Below, in pieces: positions 1 to 7,435 of a stretch of 64,000 nt of DNA. The notes under the pieces are model-generated. The model ran no database searches, was not told the DNA's origin, and saw nothing but the letters and a program-made list of their open reading frames with translations. The translations under genes were made by a program, and so were the position numbers. The stretch's first letter is position 1; the number at the start of each line of letters is the position of its first letter. The stretch is from the NCBI RefSeq assembly GCF_026168105.1, contig NZ_LBMW01000034.1, positions 1-64,000 of the forward strand. Reading direction: 5' to 3'. Origin of the DNA: Streptomyces hygroscopicus (GTDB lineage Bacteria; Actinomycetota; Actinomycetes; Streptomycetales; Streptomycetaceae).

Positions 1-233
1 GCCTCCGCCCAGTGCCCTCCCCCCGGCCCAGTGCCCTCCCTCCCCCGGCCCGACGCCCGCGCCTCCGCCCAGTGCCCGCGCCCCCGCCCAGTGCCTCCTC
101 CCGGCCCGACGCCCGCGTCCTCGCCTGGCGTCCCTCCTCCACCCAGCGTCCCCGCCTCCACCCAGCGCCCGTGCCCCCGCCTAGCGCCCGTGCCTCCACC
201 CAGCGCCCGTGCCCCCGCTCGGCGTCCGCCGCC
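1..233. repeat. Degenerate C-rich tandem array downstream of the polymerase gene
   Basis: This stretch consists of imperfect repeats of about 18 nt built on variants of CCCAGCGCCCGTGC and CCCAGTGCCC, with some larger compound units. It begins before the window and stops next to the stop codon of the minus-strand polymerase gene at 234. The long plus-strand reading frame through it is only Pro/Arg/Ala low-complexity and I do not regard it as a gene. No terminator hairpin is obvious. Confidence 0.7.
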
Positions 234-1931
234 TCACTTGGCGTCTGCGTAACACTCCACCACCGCCGTCGCGAACGGAATGCGCACCGGTGTCTCGCCG
301 AACGTCAGACGCATCGCCAGGTCCGAGGCCTCCTGGACCGCCGCGACCACCAGGTCCGCCTCCTCGACCGGGCAGTGCACGATCACCTCGTCGTGCTGGA
401 AGAAGACCAACTCGGCGGCGAGGTCCGCACAGGCGCGGCGCAGGGCGGCGAGCAGCAGCAAAGCCCAGTCGGCTGCGCTGCCCTGCACGACGAAATTGCG
501 CGCGAAACGGCCGCGGGCCCGGGAGTTGTGCGAGGCGTAGCCGGGCATCCACTGCTGCGGCTCCCCGGCGGGACTCTCCGGGTCGACCTCCTGCGGAATG
601 CCCGCCTCCTCCGCCGCGTCCTCCGACGCTCCGGCCGCCGGCGGGGACGTACGCCCGAGCCAGGTCCGTACGAGCCGGCCCTCCTCGCCCGCGCGGGCCG
701 CGTCGTCGACGTACGCGACCGCTCGCGGGAAACGGCGGCGCAGCGCGGCGAGGTTCTTCAGGCCGTCCCCGGAGGTCTGGCCGTAGATCGCGCCGAGCAC
801 GGCGAGCTTGGCCTGGCCGCGGTCGCCGGAGAACGCCCGGTCCGACACCGACTGGTAGAGGTCGGCCCCGCGCGCCGCGACCTCCATGAACGCGGGGTCG
901 CGCGAGATCGCGGCGAGGACACGCGGCTCCATCTGGGCGGCGTCCGCGACGACCAGCCGCCAGCCGGGGTCGGCGACGACGGCGCGCCGGATGACCTTGG
1001 GGATCTGCAACGCCCCGCCGCCGTTGGTGACCCAGCGGCCGGTGACCGTGCCACCCGGCAGGTACTCGGGCCGGAAGCGGCCGTCGCGCACCCAGCCCTG
1101 CAGCCAGGACCAGCCGTGGGCGACCCAGATGCGGTACAGCTTCTTGTACTCCAGCAGGGGCTCGACCGCGGGGTGGTCGAGCGACGCGATCTCCCAACGA
1201 CGGGTGGAGCGCACCCGGATCCCGGCCTGCGCGAAGGCCTTCACGACGTCGGCGGGCAGATCGGGCCGGACACGGCGTCCGAATGCGGCCGACACCTCGT
1301 CGGCCAGTTCGGCCAGGCGCCGGGGCTCGCCGCCGCCCGCGTACCGCTCGCCGAGCAGGTCGTGCAGCACCGCGCGGTGGACGTCCGGGCTCCAGGGCAG
1401 CCCGCAGCGGTTCATCTCGGAGGCCACCAGCATGCCGGCCGACTCGGCGGCGGTCAGCAGCCGCATGCGCTCCGGGTACGCGGTGGCGTCGTGCCGGCGC
1501 TGCTGGTCGGCATACACCTCGACGAGGTCGGCGAGGGAGACGTGCACGGGGCTCGGCTCGAAGAGAGAGGACTGCGAGCCGGGCTCTGCGGAGCGCGGGC
1601 GGGGATCCGGCGGTACGGGGCCGCCGCGCAGCCGGGCCAGCGCGGCGGCGGCAGACCGGGGCTCGCCGTGGCGTCCCTCGTGGCCCAGGAGCAGAGTCTC
1701 GGCCGCCTCGACGTCATAGCACCGGTCGACTCGCACCCCCGCGGCGAGCAGACGCGGCTGGACGTCGGCGGTGGACCGCCACACCCACCGGGTGACCCCG
1801 GGCCGCGCACGCACGGCCCCGGCGAGATCCCCCTCCCGGACCACGGGCCCGGCGAGCAGCCCGTCCGGGCCGAGGGCGGCGACCTCCGCGCCACCGTCCT
1901 CGGCCGGAACGAGAGCCCAGCGCCCGGTCAT
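234..1931 (-). CDS. Bifunctional 3'-5' exonuclease / family A DNA polymerase
   Basis: A 565-aa DNA polymerase I-like protein. The C-terminal half carries the family A palm and finger motifs: motif A as DAAQMEPR (about residue 330), an O-helix with Lys and YG in KLAVLGAIYGQ (about 374), and motif C as QHDE (about 512). These are the residues that bind the two metals and the incoming nucleotide. The N-terminal part matches the position of a 3'-5' exonuclease domain but I cannot see an intact DEDDy set, so proofreading is uncertain. It is far shorter than a full Pol I (about 900 aa) and lacks a 5' nuclease, as in the second, non-essential Pol I-like protein of streptomycetes. The ATG at 1931 gives the conserved MTGRWAL start. 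It probably acts in DNA repair; no partner gene is adjacent. Confidence 0.88.
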   Translation of the reverse strand: MTGRWALVPAEDGGAEVAALGPDGLLAGPVVREGDLAGAVRARPGVTRWVWRSTADVQPRLLAAGVRVDRCYDVEAAETLLLGHEGRHGEPRSAAAALARLRGGPVPPDPRPRSAEPGSQSSLFEPSPVHVSLADLVEVYADQQRRHDATAYPERMRLLTAAESAGMLVASEMNRCGLPWSPDVHRAVLHDLLGERYAGGGEPRRLAELADEVSAAFGRRVRPDLPADVVKAFAQAGIRVRSTRRWEIASLDHPAVEPLLEYKKLYRIWVAHGWSWLQGWVRDGRFRPEYLPGGTVTGRWVTNGGGALQIPKVIRRAVVADPGWRLVVADAAQMEPRVLAAISRDPAFMEVAARGADLYQSVSDRAFSGDRGQAKLAVLGAIYGQTSGDGLKNLAALRRRFPRAVAYVDDAARAGEEGRLVRTWLGRTSPPAAGASEDAAEEAGIPQEVDPESPAGEPQQWMPGYASHNSRARGRFARNFVVQGSAADWALLLLAALRRACADLAAELVFFQHDEVIVHCPVEEADLVVAAVQEASDLAMRLTFGETPVRIPFATAVVECYADAK

Positions 1932-1988
1932 GCCGCGAGTGTGACAGGGGGGTCCGACAACGGGCCCGGACGCGCGACCCGAGTCGGC

Positions 1989-2461
1989 TCAGGCCTGCTG
2001 CTCGCGGGCCTTGGCCACCTCGGCCACCTCCTTCATCAGGAACTCCTCGGCGGTGGCCTTGTCGATGCCGAGTCCGGTCAGCAGACCCTTTCCGTTCTCC
2101 AGTTCGAGGAGCGCGAGGAGGATGTGCTCGGTGCCGATGCAGTTGCAGCCGACCCGGAGGGCCGGTCTCGTTGTTGCCCGCGGGCCTTCGCCTCGTTGTG
2201 CGCGGCCATGACCACGTTCCGTGCGCGGACGGTGTACCGGCTGAACCCCTGACTGGGGTCGAGGCCGGCGGACTCCTTCGGCACGAAGCGCTTCTGGGCG
2301 GCCTGCCGGGTCACTCCCATGCTCTTGCCGATGTCGGTCCAGGACGCGCCCGAACGGCGGGCCTGGTCCACGAAGTGGCCGATCAGGTGGTCAGCCACGT
2401 CGCAACGGCCGGTCCGGCTGAGCGCCGTCCCACCGAAGACGTTCGTGTCACGATCGAACAC
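1989..2461 (-). pseudogene. Clp N-terminal-domain protein remnant, 5'-truncated with an internal deletion
   Basis: The remnant reads from a DVADHLIGHFVDQARRSG segment through TDIGKSMGVTRQAAQKRF (a helix-turn-helix-like part) to RARNVVMAAHNEAKARG. There the frame breaks. After 2175 or so the continuation lies in another frame: [15 protein letters not shown] to a conserved tail ending at the TGA at 1989. Intact family members carry two Clp-N repeats, each with an IGTEH motif. Here the end of the first repeat and the start of the second have been lost (about 65 codons by comparison with the ClpC repeat spacing) plus a frameshift. From memory, the family also has about 35 more residues before VADHLIG; these are replaced by unrelated sequence, so the 5' end is gone too. 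The leftover frame could begin at GTG 2461, directly abutting the divergent GTG at 2462. Confidence 0.72.
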
Positions 2462-3580
2462 GTGAGTACGACGACCACCGTGGACCGCGCCTTCGAGGCC
2501 GCGCTGTACGACGACACCGACGCGGCCCTGGACACCGGCGCCTCGCTGCTCGCCGCCGACCCCGCGGCCGACGCCGAACTCGCCCGGCGAGGCAAGCAGT
2601 TCGTCGCCGCGGCGTGGCGGCGCGGCTGGCAGCCCGCCGACGTCGTACGCATCGTCCGCCGTGAACTCGACGACCCGCACGTAAGTCTTGTGTCGGTGCT
2701 GATCATCGAGGAGGCGGGGGAGCGGCCGCCCCCGGGGCCACGCTGGGCGGCCCAGCTCCAGGAACTCGACGCGGAGCCGCCGCGCGGCCTCGACCGTTTC
2801 TCGTACGCCACCGCCGCCCTGGAGCTGTATCGCCTGCTGCTGCGCCTCCCCGGCCTCGAGGCCCTAGATGTGCCGCGGCAGTCCGCCGCCCCGCAGCAGC
2901 CCGAGTCCCGCATGCTCACCCGAATCCGCGCCCTGCTCGCCAAGGCGGAGGCGACCGGCTATCCGGAGGAGGCGGAGGCGCTCAGCGCCAAGGCGCAGGA
3001 GCTGATGGCGCGGCACAGCATCGACGAGGCGCTGCTCGCGGCCCGTACGCACGCCGGGGATACGCCCGGCGCCTGCCGCATCGGCGTCGACCCGCCCTAC
3101 GAGACGGCCAAGGCGGTGCTCCTGGACGCGGTGGCGGACGCGAACCGCTGCCGTGCCGTGTGGCACGAGGCTCTCGGCTTCTCCACGGTCATCGGCTTCG
3201 AACCCGACCTCGAGTCGGTCGAACTGCTCTACACCTCGCTGCTCGTGCAGGCCACCGCCGCGATGACGAAGGCGGAGGCGGCGCAGCGGAAGGGCGGCCG
3301 GAAGCGTACGAAAACGTTCCGGCAGTCGTTCCTGGCCGCGTACGCGCACCGCATCGGCGACCGGCTCCGGGCCGCGACGGAAGAGCAGGTGGCCGGGAGC
3401 GAGGGGGAGTTGCTGCCGGTGCTCGCAGCCCGCGACGTGGCCGTCGCGGACCGCATGGAGCGAATGTTCCCGGACACCGTCACCACCCGGCTGCGCGGGG
3501 CGGGCGACGCGGCCGGATGGGAGCAAGGGGCCGCGGCAGCCGACCGGGCACGGGTGGCGGGACGTCCCCGGCTGCCGTGA
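2462..3580 (+). CDS. DUF2786 domain protein
   Basis: A 372-aa soluble protein. A DUF2786 segment is visible at about residues 138-180: LTRIRALLAKAEATGYPEEA followed by EALSAKAQELMARHSID, the usual paired helices of this family. The rest is Ala/Arg/Glu-rich and helical, with a basic RKGGRKRTKT patch near residue 280. The function of DUF2786 is unknown; it is common in actinobacteria and phages. GTG 2462 is the only plausible start in this frame after the break with the Clp-N remnant, and it leaves no room for a ribosome binding site between the divergent genes, so a leaderless mRNA is possible. The last codons and stop lie inside the first unit of the downstream repeat array. Confidence 0.75.
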   Translation: MSTTTTVDRAFEAALYDDTDAALDTGASLLAADPAADAELARRGKQFVAAAWRRGWQPADVVRIVRRELDDPHVSLVSVLIIEEAGERPPPGPRWAAQLQELDAEPPRGLDRFSYATAALELYRLLLRLPGLEALDVPRQSAAPQQPESRMLTRIRALLAKAEATGYPEEAEALSAKAQELMARHSIDEALLAARTHAGDTPGACRIGVDPPYETAKAVLLDAVADANRCRAVWHEALGFSTVIGFEPDLESVELLYTSLLVQATAAMTKAEAAQRKGGRKRTKTFRQSFLAAYAHRIGDRLRAATEEQVAGSEGELLPVLAARDVAVADRMERMFPDTVTTRLRGAGDAAGWEQGAAAADRARVAGRPRLP

Positions 3581-3805
3581 CCGCTGCGTGCCGTGCGCGC
3601 CTCCGGCTGCCGTGACCGGGCTGCTAACCGTGCGGCGCCTCCGGCTGTCGTGACCGGGCTGGTTGTTGTGGGGCGGCCTCGGCTGTCGTGACCGGCCGCT
3701 TGTCGTGCAACCCCTCCGGTTGTCGTGACGGGGCCGGTTGTTGCGCGGTGGCACCGGTTGTCGTGACCGGCCCGGTTGTCATCACGCGGCCCAGGCTGTC
3801 CTGAA
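3568..3805. repeat. Degenerate direct repeats, about 37-nt spacing, beginning at the DUF2786 stop codon
   Basis: Seven to eight copies of a motif close to CCGGCTGTCGTGACCGGGC recur every 34-39 nt (near 3569, 3603, 3641, 3681, 3716, 3755 and, more diverged, 3775 and 3791). The first copy contains the TGA of the DUF2786 gene. The array fills the whole gap to the convergent lipoprotein gene. The intervals are themselves similar, so these are decayed tandem repeats, not repeat-spacer units. Confidence 0.8.
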
Positions 3806-3842
3806 CGGGCCGCTCGACGGGGCCGGCCGACGGATCCGTACG

Positions 3843-4376
3843 TCAGTCGCCCGCGACCTGGATCGGGCTCACCGAGGCGTCGGGGGTCCCCGCACTCTTC
3901 AGGGACACCTCGCCGTACGACCACGGGTAGCTCTGCGCGGGCCCGGCGCCTGGGACGGTGATCTTCAGGGCCTTCACGGCGGCGCTCTGCGAGCCGCCGG
4001 ACTTCCCGCGGACATAGGTGAGGGTGAAGGTCGCTGCCTCGCCCTTCTGCAGCGTCACCTTCTCGGGCGTCGCGGCCTTGTCGTCCGCCACGCTCCAGGA
4101 GGAGGAGCCGGCGTTCAGCTCGACCCCGGGGAAGCCCTGGAAGGTGCACTTGCCGCCGCTGCGGTTGGTGAGGGTGACCGGGACGTTGCCGGTGTCGCCC
4201 GCGGTGGTGGCCGCGTTGGCGGGCCCCACTTTCAGGGCGATCGGGCAGCCGGCGGCCGGGGGAGCCGACTTCTCCGAATGCTTGGCGTCGTCGCTGCTCT
4301 TGCTGTCGCAGGCGGTCAGGGCGAGGGCCGCGGCGAGAACGGTGACGGCCAGGGGGACGGGGACGGTGCTGCGCAT
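3843..4376 (-). CDS. DUF4232 lipoprotein
   Basis: A 177-aa exported lipoprotein. The first 26 residues form a signal peptide with lipobox LALTAC, so the mature protein should be anchored by a diacylglyceryl cysteine. After a short Ser/Lys/Asp linker comes a DUF4232-type beta domain, starting CPIALKVGPANAATTAGDTG, with a second cysteine in GGKCTFQGFPGV. The pair of Cys residues is usual in this family and may form a disulphide. Function is not known. ATG 4376 gives a complete signal peptide; the longer upstream frame crosses a heptamer repeat and is not coding. Confidence 0.85.
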   Translation of the reverse strand: MRSTVPVPLAVTVLAAALALTACDSKSSDDAKHSEKSAPPAAGCPIALKVGPANAATTAGDTGNVPVTLTNRSGGKCTFQGFPGVELNAGSSSWSVADDKAATPEKVTLQKGEAATFTLTYVRGKSGGSQSAAVKALKITVPGAGPAQSYPWSYGEVSLKSAGTPDASVSPIQVAGD

Positions 4377-4786
4377 GTGGGTCCTCTGGGATCGTGACGG
4401 TATCCAGGGATCATCACGCAGGCGGGCGGCAGTGCGTTGCGCGCCCCCCTCAATTCCCCCCTGCGCCGCCGGACGTGATTGCCGCAATTCATCACGTATG
4501 CCTCCCGTATGCCGGAGGAGTGAGCCGGCTACCGGATCGAGCGGCAGCGAATCGAGCCGCTGGTCGCGATGCGCGGTGCGCGGTGCGCGGTGCGCGGTGC
4601 GCGGTGCGCGATGCGCGATGCGCGGTGCGACGGGGCTCGCGCGGCACCGCAAGAGGCGGGGGCGTGAGGGGGAGGCTGCACGCGGTTCGACCTCCCGCAA
4701 GTACGGGTCTTACGGGAAATGCGAGCGCCGGGAGGGTCCTCGCCCAAGCGGCTCCCAACCATGGCGACAGCCCCCGACACCGCAAA
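4377..4786. other. Intergenic region with heptamer repeat, no gene seen
   Basis: This gap between two minus-strand lipoprotein genes holds the upstream region of the DUF4232 gene and a nine-copy heptamer array (listed separately). Open frames through it come from the repeat and show no recognisable protein. Confidence 0.6.
4566..4628. repeat. Nine tandem copies of a heptamer, GCGGTGC
   Basis: Nine contiguous 7-nt units: GCGATGC, five GCGGTGC, two GCGATGC, one GCGGTGC. The variants differ only at one position. Seven is not a multiple of three, and the array lies between genes, so it looks like a simple replication-slippage tract. It would be a candidate variable-number marker. Confidence 0.95.
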
Positions 4787-4816
4787 GGGCCGCGGAACCC
4801 GGAGGTTCCGCGGCCC
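4787..4816 (-). terminator. Intrinsic terminator of the downstream-facing lipoprotein gene
   Basis: A 12-bp perfect stem (GGGCCGCGGAAC with GTTCCGCGGCCC) and a short loop lie 36 nt past the stop codon of the minus-strand lipoprotein gene ending at 4852. There is no U-tract, as is normal for Streptomyces terminators. Confidence 0.85.
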
Positions 4817-4851
4817 ATCGGCCGAGGTGAGAGACCCTGGCGGGCGCCGTG

Positions 4852-5364
4852 TCAGGACCCCAGGCTCGCCGTCGGCAGCCCGCTCGGCATCTTGCCGCTC
4901 TCGGACTTCGTGTACGTCTCCGTGCCGATGCCGCCCTCCCACGTCACCTTCATGCCCGAGGCGTTCATGGAGTCGACCATCCCGGTCCGGCGGTCCTTGC
5001 CGCCGTCCGTGCACTTGAGGTGGATCATCTGCATGCCCGCCTCCTCGCCTGCGGTCCCGGTGCACACGCTGCCGCCCGTCGTGAAGAGCGCGGCCTGCTT
5101 TCCGGTGATCACCAGGGCCACGGCCTTGCCACCGGTCGTGGCCAGCCAGCTGCCCTCCAGCTTCCCCGGTTTGGCGCCGGGCGTGCCGGAGCCGCCACCG
5201 GTGTCCGCCGAGGACGCGGACGCGCTCGGTGAGGAGTCGCCGCCCCCGGACCCGCTGCCCCCGGAGCCGCTGCTGCAGCCGGTCAGCAGGAGCGCGGTCG
5301 TCAGCCCCGCGGCCGCAAGCACGATGCGCGCCTGCCGGTGCGTGCCAGGAGTCGCCGAATTCAC
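4852..5364 (-). CDS. Secreted lipoprotein of unknown function
   Basis: A 170-aa lipoprotein with signal peptide and lipobox LLLTGC, followed by a Gly/Ser/Asp-rich linker of about 30 residues. The globular part contains LEGSWLATTGGKAVALVITG, a pattern of a small beta-barrel or lipocalin-like fold, and two cysteines (SVCTGTAG and HLKCTDGG) that could pair. I do not recognise a named domain. GTG 5364 was chosen because GGGAG sits 8 nt upstream and it gives a full signal peptide. Confidence 0.8.
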   Translation of the reverse strand: MNSATPGTHRQARIVLAAAGLTTALLLTGCSSGSGGSGSGGGDSSPSASASSADTGGGSGTPGAKPGKLEGSWLATTGGKAVALVITGKQAALFTTGGSVCTGTAGEEAGMQMIHLKCTDGGKDRRTGMVDSMNASGMKVTWEGGIGTETYTKSESGKMPSGLPTASLGS

Positions 5365-5413
5365 TGAAGTCTCCCAAGGTTGCCGATGAGGTCGCGCGAA
5401 CGACCGCAGCAAG

Positions 5414-5783
5414 CTACCAGGAGGACCTGCACACGCCGGGCGGATGACCGGCGTGCGTTTGCTCACGCAGATTCACCCAGTGCTCAGACAGATTCACCCA
5501 GTGCTCAGACAGAGTCGCCCGGTGCTCACACAGATTCACCCGGGAGAGCCCGAAAGCGTGGACACGACCGCGCGGCGGCCCGTGCACGCCATGCCGGTCG
5601 CGCGCCCCGGGTCGCGTCGGCGTCATCAGGCTGTCTGCGCAATTCCCGCTGGACGGCGAGCCGCTCGGCCTCCGTGGAGGACAGGCCGCGGATGATCTCC
5701 TTCAGCTCGGCCCGCCGCTGCGCGTACCGCGCAACGATCAGCTGCCGCTGCTCGTTCTTCGCGATCTTGCTCTTCTTCGCCAT
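5414..5783 (-). pseudogene. rpsN: Zinc-independent ribosomal protein S14 paralogue, frameshifted, with 21-bp repeat expansion
   Basis: The 5' part encodes [20 protein letters not shown] and continues with [20 protein letters not shown] and RELRRQP, clearly S14 of the long, CXXC-free type. After DADATR near 5605 the frame changes. The other frame carries the S14 C terminus: [18 protein letters not shown], then REQTHAGHPPGVCRSSW and stop. Between SRVNL and REQ, where normal S14 runs straight through, sit three 7-residue insertions ([21 protein letters not shown]) made by a 21-bp tandem repeat. One frameshift plus an expansion in the conserved tail make a working S14 unlikely. In S. coelicolor, from memory, this paralogue belongs to the Zur-repressed set that replaces zinc ribosomal proteins; a normal S14 is presumably elsewhere. 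Confidence 0.85.
5468..5551. repeat. 21-bp tandem repeat inside the S14 relic
   Basis: Two identical copies of the 21-mer CAGATTCACCCAGTGCTCAGA (5468-5488, 5489-5509), a third diverged copy (5510-5530) and a partial fourth (5531-5551). On the minus strand each unit adds seven residues of the type SEHWVNL. The unit derives from the native VNLREQ codons of S14. Confidence 0.93.
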
Positions 5784-5801
5784 ATCGCTCCCCCACCCCC
5801 T

Positions 5802-5918
5802 TCAGATCTTCACGCCACGGCAGATCTTCGCGCCACGACAGATCTTCGCGCACGGGCGCGGATTCGGGCCGCCGCCGACCCGATGTCGATGGCGTCGACC
5901 GTCTTGACCCCTTTTTTT
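5802..5918 (-). pseudogene. rpmB: Zinc-independent ribosomal protein L28 paralogue, C-terminal remnant with 18-bp triplication
   Basis: Reading the minus strand from 5918 gives KGVKTVDAID followed by IGSAAARIRAR, which matches the C terminus of L28 (KGIKTVD...ARIRARG-KI in normal copies). One G is then missing compared with the repeats that follow. In the shifted frame the ending is AKI-CRG-AKI-CRG-VKI-stop, so the final codons are present three times as an 18-bp tandem repeat. Nothing upstream of KGVKTVD looks like L28, so about two thirds of the gene is gone. The stop at 5802 lies 18 nt before the S14 ATG, and GGGGGAG between them is the S14 ribosome binding site, the normal rpmB-rpsN arrangement of this paralogue cluster. 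Confidence 0.75.
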
Positions 5919-6065
5919 CGCTCGCCTTCTTGACCCCTTTCGTTCGCCCCGGACCGCGGCAAGATCTGCGGCGGCCGGGCCACCCGTGTGACGGTCCGGC
6001 AGCAAACGCCTGCCGGCCCGCGCGGTGATGGACGCCCTGGGGATGACGCTGCTGTCCTTCTCGCC

Positions 6066-6114
6066 CCGGTGGCCGCGGCCCTGCGGTCGTCCCCGCTGGC
6101 CGCGGCCCTGCGGC
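6066..6114. repeat. Short GC-rich direct duplication
   Basis: TGGCCGCGGCCCTGCGG occurs twice about 27 nt apart just upstream of the palindromic promoter. The core GGCCGCGGCC is itself self-complementary. Confidence 0.6.
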
Positions 6115-6118
6115 AGAC

Positions 6119-6163
6119 AGGTAGGAGTTTCCCTACGCTTGACGCGTAGGGAAACTCCTACCT
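6119..6163. promoter_or_regulatory. 20-bp perfect palindrome over the promoter of the VOC-ArsR-SRPBCC operon
   Basis: The arms AGGTAGGAGTTTCCCTACGC (6119-6138) and its exact reverse complement (6144-6163) are separated by 5 nt. The centre contains TTGACG (6139-6144), a good -35. TATTGT at 6163-6168 is a -10 with 18-bp spacing, which places the transcription start at or next to the A of the ATG at 6176, so the mRNA is probably leaderless. The natural ligand of the palindrome is the ArsR-family repressor encoded as the second gene. Confidence 0.8.
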
Positions 6164-6175
6164 ATTGTCGTCCGC

Positions 6176-6547
6176 ATGACCATCACACACACTTCCTTCC
6201 TCACCCTCCCCGTGACCGACCAGGACCGCGCCCTGCGCTTCTACACGGATGTCCTCGGCTTCGAGGTCACCGCCGATCTGGATCTGCCGCAGGGGCGCTG
6301 GCTCCAGGTCGCCCCCAAGGGTGCGCAGACCGTCTTCACGCTCTCCGGTCCGGGAATGGGCGATTTCCGGCCCGGCTCGGCCCGGGGGATCATGTTGGTC
6401 ACGACCGATGTCGACGCCGACTGTGCGCGGCTGGCCGCGGCGGGGGTCGCCGTGCAGGGGCCGGACGACCTCCCCTGGGGCCGTATGGCGTCGTTCCGGG
6501 ACCCGGACGGCAACGGTCTGATGCTGCTGACGGAGGCTCACGGATAG
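6176..6547 (+). CDS. VOC (glyoxalase/bleomycin-resistance) family protein
   Basis: A 123-aa single-module vicinal-oxygen-chelate protein. It shows the typical beginning FLTLPVTDQDRALRFYTDVL and the closing pattern FRDPDGNGLMLLTEA, where the metal-binding Glu of the family lies. Half a glyoxalase barrel implies it works as a dimer. Substrate cannot be told from sequence. It is the first gene of a three-gene operon with an ArsR regulator 10 nt downstream and an SRPBCC protein after it, a common arrangement for small stress or detoxification operons. The ATG has no Shine-Dalgarno sequence, consistent with leaderless initiation from the promoter at 6139-6168. Confidence 0.88.
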   Translation: MTITHTSFLTLPVTDQDRALRFYTDVLGFEVTADLDLPQGRWLQVAPKGAQTVFTLSGPGMGDFRPGSARGIMLVTTDVDADCARLAAAGVAVQGPDDLPWGRMASFRDPDGNGLMLLTEAHG

Positions 6548-6557
6548 GGAGTCCGGC

Positions 6558-6917
6558 ATGACCACGACCGAGTCCGGTGCGGAGACCGCCGCCGAGGACC
6601 GCGTCTTCGCCGCGCTCGCCAACGCCACGCGCCGCGAGGTGCTGCGCCTGCTGCGCGAGCGGGGGCCGCAGCCCGTCCAAGCCCTGGCCGACCACTTCGA
6701 CATGCGGCGGCCCAGCCTCTCGGAGCACCTCAGGGTGTTGCGGGAGGCCGGGCTCGTCGCCGAGCAGCGCAGCGGACGGCAGCGCATCTACCGCCTCGAG
6801 GCGGGGCCGCTCGCCGAGGTTCAGGACTGGCTCCATCCGTACGAGCGGTTCTGGCGCGAGCAGCTGAAGGGGCTCGGTGAACTGCTCGACCGCATGCCCG
6901 ACGATGACCGGCCATGA
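6558..6917 (+). CDS. ArsR-family winged-helix repressor
   Basis: A 119-aa regulator with the ArsR core: VFAALANATRREVLRLLRE, then HFDMRRPSLSEHLRVLREAG as recognition helix, and the wing GRQRIYRLEAGPL. I see no ELCVCDL-type cysteine pair, so it is not a classical arsenic/metal sensor; it belongs with the ArsR proteins that are paired with SRPBCC (AHSA1) proteins. The gene overlaps the next by 4 nt (ATGA), so the two are translationally coupled. It most likely represses its own operon through the perfect palindrome at 6119-6163. Confidence 0.88.
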   Translation: MTTTESGAETAAEDRVFAALANATRREVLRLLRERGPQPVQALADHFDMRRPSLSEHLRVLREAGLVAEQRSGRQRIYRLEAGPLAEVQDWLHPYERFWREQLKGLGELLDRMPDDDRP

Positions 6918-7375
6918 ACACCGCACCTGACGACGACCTCACCACCATCCGCGTCGACCAGTTCCTGCCGCATCCGCCGGACAAGGTCTGGCGCGCCCTC
7001 ACCGAGCCCGGGTTGCTCGCCCAGTGGCAGATGCCCGGTGCCGGGGACTTTCGCCTCGAAGTCGGTCACCGATATCGGATGACCTCGGTCCCGCGGCCCA
7101 ACGCCAACTTCTCCGGCACGGTCGACGTGCGGGTTCTCGCGTTCGAGTCAGGGCGGATGCTGCGCCTGCGCTGGGCCGACGCCGACCCCGCCAATCCCGC
7201 GGACTGGACCATCACATGGACATTGGAACAGGAAGGCCGCGGTACGCGTCTCTTCCTAGTACATGAAGGGTTCGATCCTGACGACCCCGCACAGATGTTG
7301 GCGCGGACGATCATGGACGGGGGCTGGAGGTCGCATGTAATGCGAGCTCTGGGGCGCATGCTTGACGGACTGTAG
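6914..7375 (+). CDS. SRPBCC / AHSA1-like START-fold protein
   Basis: A 153-aa protein with the AHSA1 pattern: FLPHPPDKVWRALTEPGLLA near the N terminus, QMPGAGDFRLEVGHRYRM, and a C-terminal helix beginning GGWRSHVMRALGRMLDG. The family has a hydrophobic cavity that binds small molecules; partner ArsR proteins are common neighbours. Its ATG overlaps the ArsR stop codon. Function within the operon is not known; it may bind the inducer or a hydrophobic substrate of the VOC enzyme (inference). Confidence 0.85.
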   Translation: MNTAPDDDLTTIRVDQFLPHPPDKVWRALTEPGLLAQWQMPGAGDFRLEVGHRYRMTSVPRPNANFSGTVDVRVLAFESGRMLRLRWADADPANPADWTITWTLEQEGRGTRLFLVHEGFDPDDPAQMLARTIMDGGWRSHVMRALGRMLDGL

Positions 7376-7435
7376 TCAGGTCGCCGTCACGCTGTAGTCA
7401 AGGGACTGGAAAGGCTGTAATCGCAGGAACACCCC

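Noticed and set aside
12-2252. 746-codon plus-strand frame across the repeats and the polymerase gene
   Set aside because: It is antisense to a polymerase with clear motifs, and its beginning is a translation of C-rich repeats. High GC keeps such antisense frames open.
3568-3805. Possible CRISPR array (regular motif about every 37 nt)
   Set aside because: The motif is degenerate, the intervals between copies resemble each other, there is no leader and no cas gene. It is a decayed tandem repeat.
4566-4628. Heptamer array as replication origin iterons
   Set aside because: No rep or dnaA gene or AT-rich segment nearby; a simple slippage tract explains it.
5414-5918. Sequencing error as full explanation of the S14 and L28 frameshifts
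   Set aside because: Besides the one-base shifts there are tandem insertions in conserved positions and loss of most of L28. Several independent lesions point to true decay, though single bases should be rechecked.
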